Source of the DNA: Lagopus muta
Lineage: Eukaryota > Chordata > Aves > Galliformes > Phasianidae
Length of the DNA: 64,000 nucleotides
Assembly: GCF_023343835.1 (NCBI RefSeq)
Contig: NC_064437.1
Span: 41,255,967-41,319,966, forward strand
Reading direction: 5' to 3'
Shown: one piece after another, positions 57,404-64,000 of the stretch
Layout of the letters: each line of letters starts with the position of its first letter
Position numbering within the stretch: the stretch's first letter is position 1
The notes under the pieces: model-generated
Told to the model about the DNA's origin: nothing
Databases searched by the model: none
What the model saw: the letters and a program-made list of their open reading frames with translations, nothing else
Position numbers and translations under genes: made by a program

Positions 57404-60400
57404 GGGCCATAAGGCCTCCAGGACTCTATCCATGACCTGCTTATTTTTCCCCTGGGCCCCCAGCTTCCATTTTTCACACCCCCACTGGCATTCCAAATGA
57501 ACCTACTGACTCAGGGGACTACCTTCATTTTGGCCACACTGCTGTTCGCTCACTGGTTCCTTTCCTGTGGGACTGGGCAGGAAGCTGCTGCGTGCTGCAG
57601 CACTGCCTGATTTAGATGCTTCCTGGCCCCAAGGTCCCCATGGCCATGGGGAAGGGCTCCCACCACACGTCACCCATATAGGGAAGTCACCATAGCCCCA
57701 AGCGATGCTTCTGCCCTGCCAGAGCTGGGTCAAGTCTCGCCCCACGTGAGGATGCGCCCAAAGTGGCCTGGCACATTCCAGCCATTCCCCCTAATTACTT
57801 TAATTTCCTACCCCACCCTTTTTCTGTAACTCCTCTACGTTCTTTGCAACGATGAAAGGTATTTTAATTCCCAAAGAAAAAACAGAGCCTGAGAATCAAA
57901 GTGACTTTTTAGAACTTCCCGGAATCACTGCGGCTGGGGGCTAATAAAATCTCAAGTTATGATGTGTGGCAGGGCCATTCATGGTGATCCCGTCTGGAAC
58001 AAACAGGATCTTTCTGTGTACCTGCTGCACGCAGGGTTCAAGCCCAGCCCTTGGGGCTCACCCTGTTTGGTGACTCTTGCAGCATGAAAAAGTGCTGCTT
58101 TTTTGATTCCCCATCCCAGCTGGAGGATCTCCATGCTGGCTTTGTAGGGTATCTTTTGGGTGGCACGGTCATGGCCAACTGGGTGCCTAGAGTATGACAG
58201 TTGGGTTTTGGCATGGATGGTACTGTGTGTCTGGAGTAAAACCAACCCACATTCCATGCATTGATAAAGGGGAGGCTTCCATTCTCCACCTATCTCCTGG
58301 TGGGTGAGGAGTTGTCCTTTGGAGATGAGACATGAAGGTAAAATAAGGTAAGGCTGTCCGCTGGGGCAGTGTGGTGATCTGTGAGCTGCCAGGTTACCGT
58401 GGGTTGCGGTATCCCCCTTTAATGCAGGAGATTTACAGCACATCAGTTTGTATAATGGCCTTTCCAGAGCTGCGGCGTGCAGCCGCGCGTGTATGGGAAT
58501 AGGTTTGCTTGGGAAAAATGCTGTGTCCGACTAAGAGCCCCAGAGGCTACTTATTTCTTTTTTTATATTTTAGGACATGATATTTTTCTGCATATTGTTC
58601 CCGGTCTGTTGGAAATTTGGCATTGGACAAGGAGCATTACAAGGCTGAGCTGCCTCTCCTGGCAGGGAATGGACAAATCCACAGAGCAGAAGATGCTGGA
58701 GAGGGGGTTAACCCCCAAACATGGGTGAAGGCCCTTGTATGATGGCAAGGCCCTTGGCAAATGCTGATAGCAGAGCAGTGCTCATTGGATGCTTGTGTGT
58801 GGGATTGGGGATAGGAACAGAGACGGACAGCAAGGGGCTGCGGGGCAGGTGCAGGGAGATGCAACATATGTTAACCAGCCCTGAGGAGCCTTTCAACCCT
58901 ACGTTGTAAAGAAATGCCCATTTTTCTCCCTGTGTTTAATGCATCTTTGTATGGACACTAATTCCTCAAGTATCCACACTGGGGTTGACTTTTAGTGTGT
59001 TTGTCCAGGCAGGCTGCCAGCCAGCGGCTCCAGCACGGCTCCCTGGCTCCGACATTTGTTAGCAGCGCTGTAAATCACAGCAGCTCTTTGGGCAAGGTTT
59101 GCCTTGACAGAGCAGCGGACGGGAGAGAAAGAGAGAGGAGACCACAACAAATGCAAAAGGCTTATTTAGCTTGGAGAAGAGCAACCGGCACCAGGGAAGC
59201 AGATGGGGACAGTGTGGGAAGTGTCCGGCTCCATGCCCCCTTCTCCCCCCAAGTCCCCTGGTGGCCAACAGAAGGGAGCTCAGGGTTGGTGCTTTGGGAG
59301 GCAGTGAGTGTTAGCTGGCCATAGAAAACCCCCTGAGATTTAAAGGTCTTAGGGGGAAGAGCTGTGCTGATAATGGTGTAATGATGACCCTAAAATCACT
59401 TGTGCAGAGCCTCATTCTGTATTTTGGGGGATGTGTGATGGTGACTGCTCTGCAGCTGGGTGGGAAGGGGACAACAGGAGGTGGGAGTATGTCTCAGGGC
59501 TCTTAGATAAGTAGCATCATCCCAAATCAGCCACCCCACAGCAGCATCTCTCCCCACAGTGTATTTATTTATCCTTCCCTGCCAGCCTTCTGCCTCCCCC
59601 TTCCCCCCAGCTTATTTATGGCCGTCGTCTTTCAGCTCCCGGCCACCGCAGCCTGAACTTGGCCATTGTGCACAGCCCGTCGCTGAGGCCATCAATCTGT
59701 GGGGCCAGCGTGCAGCCCGATGGACGGCCCTCATCACCATCAATTCTTCCCATTGAGGTGTCCCTGTGGGTGTGGGGCAGCTGTGCGTGTGCCACTGGTG
59801 GCTCCCAGCATTCAGCATCCATGCTGAATGTCATGGGCTGCTCAGGTAGGTCATTGCGGTCCATGTGCTCCTGAGCAAGGCTGGGACACCTTGGAGAGGT
59901 GACTTGTGGGTGCTGGAGGAGCCACCAGGCCATTTCTCTGCTTGATGCTTTTGCCAGGAGCGGAACATGACCTGCAGTTGTGCCCTTGCCCATCTCCCTT
60001 CCTCTCCTCCCTCCTCCTCCTGGAAAAAAAGAATTCCGGTGTTGGAGATCCATCTGGAGAAGAGTTTTAGGAGGGGAAGGACATAAATTTCCCTCTGGCT
60101 CCCCGACCTTTGTGGAGGGAGAGGAAGTGTCTTCCCTGTGGTGGTGACATCCAGAACGGGGTCCCCCCCTTGCTGAGCCAGATGTTTTACAGATCTGCAG
60201 AGCTAAACTGTCAGCAGCAAGAGGTGCCCAGAGCTTGCATTGAGGTCAGGGATATTTGGAATGTTCAAAGCCAGCTGCTGCTGTGCTGACCCATGTAACC
60301 TCTGCTGTACGAGAGCCCATTTGCACTTCATGTCCACTTGCTGCAGCCCTTGGGTTGATGATAGGCACAATGTGGACAATGGGCACTGCAGACTCCCAGT

Positions 60401-63400
60401 GACTGGAAAAATAGCAGGTATAGAGCTGAATACAGCTTCTACAGCTGCACCTGGTCTTGTCCTTGTCAGAGTGGCACCACCTGAAAGCAATGTGTTTTAA
60501 GGCTGAGTCAGCCTGAGCATCTTTCTCTACGTTTCCTGACCTTCGGCTGGAGAGTGCTGATCCAGAATGTGAGGGATCTCCCTGGGCACCTCCCAAGGGA
60601 AGGTGCAAAGCACCCTGTTTCCAGTCAGGAAGAAGGGGAGCTCCCAGCATCACAGGTAGGATTGGTCTGGGTTGCGTCTAAAAGAGCTTTTCTCTGAAGG
60701 AAACATTCTGCAGGGGAGCAGATCCCATGTGCTCTGTGTGTGCTGGTGTGGGAGGAGGAAGGGAGCGTGTATTCTCCTCCAGGGGCTGCTGTCACCCATG
60801 ACTTCAGCACTCAGTGAGGATTTGTAAGACCCGCCCCTGTCCCCCTGGATGTGTGTGCCCATAATAGGGAGATGCCGCTGGCTGCTGTTTTGCAAGCAGC
60901 CCTGCACCTGTTTCTCCAGAAGGGTTTAAAGCATAATAAAAGGATATAAATACTGCAGTGACACTTACACGGGCAGCTCCTAGCCCTGGCACAGGCAATC
61001 TGCAGCGCCTTTGTGTGTGCCATCATTTGGGGACGGCAACCTGAGCGCCTTGTCCACACAGCACTGTGGAGGGATGGCTGAGATTTTTATTTTGTTCAGT
61101 GAGGGAGAGCAAACAGTGCTATTTGACAGTTTCCTCCTAGCAAAGATGCTGGCTTTGCAGTCAGGAGGGGCCATCACAGAAGGATGGGGCCAGCCTAGGA
61201 CAGCAGGTGATGGCAGTAGCTGTGCTCACCTCTGGCTCACCGCCCCAGCGCGCTCTTGCCTCTTTCTTGAGGAAGGAGACTCTTTCCAGGAGATGCCAGC
61301 AGCTTTTTGAAGCTGGGGCCAAGTTTCCTGCCAGCTCCTGAGGACTGGAGATGTGGGGGTAATAGGGACAGAAGATCCCACCTGGGGAGCTGCAGTAGCA
61401 ATAGCTTGTGGTGGCACACCAAGATGTAATGTTCCTTTAGGTCTCCCTTGCCTCAAACAATACATCACTAATGCTTGTGGTTATTCTTTTTTCATTTATA
61501 TTTTCTCACGTCCTCACGGTTGCTCTTTCTGTGTGCATGTAAAACATTTAGAAACTTTACAGGACAACAGCTTTCTTGCAGCCCCTTGATGCATGTGAGT
61601 GCTTCCAAAAAGTGCAGGAATGCAGGTACTGTCCCCAGGCTGCTGTGTAGCTGTTCAGGCAGGAGGGCAGCTGTCACTTCTCTTCTGCATGGGAAAAAAA
61701 AACATTTTGGCAGAAGAACCATTGGACCCAGGTCTGCTGGAGGGCCATGCTTAGGCTTTGCCCAAAAACTAGCCCAGAGGTGGGAGATGGAGCCCAGCAA
61801 AATGGAGTATCCTCCAGAGAGCTTGGTGAGCTCAAGATGTAGGGACAGCTGGGCTGCTGAGAAGAGCTGGAACTTTCCAGGTTCTGCACAAAACAGCCTC
61901 CCAGGGAGGGCAAACCCCAAATTCCAGGGAAGAAATTAATGAGAATAGCACAAATAGCAAACGGATTGCATTTTACGGTGATTTCTTTAGATCTTGGTGC
62001 CACTGAGCAATCTGTTTGAGGAAAGCAAAAACCAGTGCTTGGTTCCTTCATTCCCGTGAGTCCTCTGGGGCCTGTGGAGCAATGCTTTAGCAAACAATAT
62101 GGTCCTCAAAGCTTTACCAGGAACATGTGCATGTTTGCTCTCACTGGGCTCTTCCTGGCATGCCTGGGATGGATGTGGCCTTGGCTGCTTTTCAGGGTGG
62201 GGAGTTTGGGGCTATATTGCTTTGTGCTTCTGCTTTTTGGTGATGACCAGTTCCACCCCACGGATGTGTCCCACTACAGAGGAGCTGCAGCTGGAGGTGA
62301 GGCTGGGGTAGCTGGTGCAGTGACCAAGGTTGGATGCATCCAAATGGGCAGGGAGATGGGTCAGGTTGGGGTGGCCTTTCTACATGGGTCTCTGCCATCT
62401 GCGAACTTGCTTGTTTTCCTTTCATCCTTTGATTTCCCAAGTGCATGCAGCAGCAGTAGCCCCAAAAGTGCGTCAGGAAGGACACCTGCTGTGTGCCACA
62501 TCCATCACCTGCCATGGCCCTCCTCCTTCTTCTTGGTCCCCTCCTCTGCAACATGACCCAGCTCCCCCAGCCCCAGCTGACACTTCCTGGCCTCATGGCT
62601 TTGTTAGTGGCTCCAGAGACAGCTGGAGGATCCCTGGGCTCCGCAGACATGCGCTGCTCATAAATAAATCCTGTCTGTCAGTCCCTCTGGGTGTCTGTCT
62701 GCTGTCCCAATCACTAGGGTGGGAAGAAATGGGGCTGAGGGTTAGCAGAGGGCTTGTCCCTAGTAGGGCGTCCAGAGGATCTCTGCTGGGCACCACGTCC
62801 TTTTCCCTGGTCTGATCCAAATACCTGTCTCATGGTTTTGAGCAATGTGGGTTTTGGGAGTCCCTTAAGACGTGAGTAGAAGAACCTTAAAGGAACAGGA
62901 AGGATGTGAAGGGAGGTAGTGTTACCCTCTGGCACAGGCTATGTCCATTCATGGATTCATCACAGAGCTTGTAGTGCTCTTTGAGAGCTGAAAGGCTTTT
63001 AGTTCATTCAGCAGCACCAGGGTTATCTAATCCTTCTGAAAAGTGAGGGTAATGATAGAGAAATTCCTTTATGGGGTATATGTAAGTTGGTTATTCTAAT
63101 GGCTGCATCGTGTATTTGTGTTATTGCAATGAGCCCTGTTCCGAGTTCTGCCCCTAGTACCCACCTGTGTAGCAGGCGGCATGAACTTCAGCATGCCAGG
63201 AGCAAGAGGAAGGTAAAGGTTGGGATCTTGGGGTCAGTAGCCTGTTATTATGTCTTTGATAAGAAGAGTATTTCCCTCCCTTTTAACCAGACAATGCGAT
63301 CTGGACGCCTAATGGTGCTCTATTTAAAAAGGAGCAAGTGAGAAGGGAGCAACTCTCCAGATGGCAGCAGTGGGGCTGTTGGGAGCCAGTTTGCAAAGTG

Positions 63401-64000
63401 AGGAGTGACAAGGCATGGAGGGACTGCAGCCAGTGAGCTGCTTCCAGAGGGCAGGGTATAAATAGACAACAAAGGCCTTCGGTGTCAGTAGTGCCTGTGC
63501 CGTCCTGATGCCACCGCCAGCCCTGTGCCAGCAGGCATGAGCAGGGATTGTGGCTGGAGAGCTGCTCTGAGCAGGATTGCAGTGCATATGGGTAATGTGA
63601 GGCTGAGACGAGGCATTTAGCAGACTACTACGGCCCTCCATCCATCTGCACCGGGCTCAGTCTGCAGCAGTGACTGGCCAAAGCAGGTGGCACTTGTGCA
63701 GCCCTGATATCTGCTAACCCCCACCACAGCCTGGAGCCACCAGCACGGGGGCTGCTTGGGCTTGCAGCGAGCTCAGCTGCGAGGACGCTGGGCTGACGGC
63801 GGTATTCAGGGCTGGGAGCAAAAAAGTGGGACTGCTCCCCTGCCTGTCAGCCCCGTGGAATTCCTGGGATATGGAGGGTCTTTTGTGTGGGGATCAGCTG
63901 TCGGCTGGGGAACTTATTTTTAGGGTGGCAGATCTCATGCTATGCGAGGGGAAAGCTGGGGATGAGAGGTGCGTAGGGGCACCGATGTGTGCTGTGAACA

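Larger units (their letters stand above)
52831..64000. other. Intergenic region downstream of NEUROG3
   Basis: 11 kb with no coding exon I can support. The first kilobase is CpG-rich. Further on are a poly-G(24), one CR1 and several AT-rich patches (55320-55520, 56540-56720, 57770-57960, 61925-62040) that may be regulatory. A TATAAATA stands alone at 63457-63464. Confidence 0.6.

Overview
The window is vertebrate genomic DNA from a bird, most likely a galliform such as chicken. Its genes have many small exons with clean GT-AG introns. At least 14 fragments of CR1, the dominant avian LINE, are scattered through it, and compact introns and GC-rich CpG islands fit an avian macro- or intermediate chromosome. 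The gene order HK1 - TACR2 - TSPAN15 - NEUROG3 matches human 10q22 and, from memory, chicken chromosome 6. Species and chromosome are inferences from synteny and repeats.

Layout. (1) 1-24.3 kb: HK1 on the + strand. All exons from exon 2 to the stop are present (17 coding exons, 896 codons). Only the short first exon (about 21 residues, the mitochondria-binding tip) lies upstream of the window. (2) 25.0-31.6 kb: TACR2 (tachykinin NK2 receptor) on the - strand, five exons, 382 aa, tail-to-tail with HK1. (3) 34.0-45.7 kb: TSPAN15 on the + strand, eight exons, 295 aa, head-to-head with TACR2, with a CpG island at its first exon. (4) 45.7-51.7 kb: intergenic. It begins with repeats and low-complexity tracts and rises into a strongly GC- and CpG-rich domain containing AT-rich islands that look like regulatory elements. 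(5) 51.7-52.8 kb: NEUROG3, a single uninterrupted coding exon of 186 aa with a TATA box and a poly(A) signal. (6) 52.8-64 kb: a gene desert with one CR1, a 24-base poly-G tract and several AT-rich patches with homeodomain/FOX-like words that may be NEUROG3 enhancers.

The four genes do not form a pathway. HK1 is the housekeeping hexokinase (glucose to glucose-6-phosphate), TACR2 a peptide GPCR, TSPAN15 a tetraspanin partner of the ADAM10 protease, and NEUROG3 the bHLH regulator of endocrine progenitors. The most notable points are: the divergent, GC-rich avian NEUROG3, whose strand relative to HK1 is opposite to that in mammals; a 44-bp inverted repeat (41/44 matches) spanning 0.9 kb of a TSPAN15 intron; and the mirrored exon lengths of the two HK1 halves, a record of its internal duplication. 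I found no evidence of a wholly new biological system.
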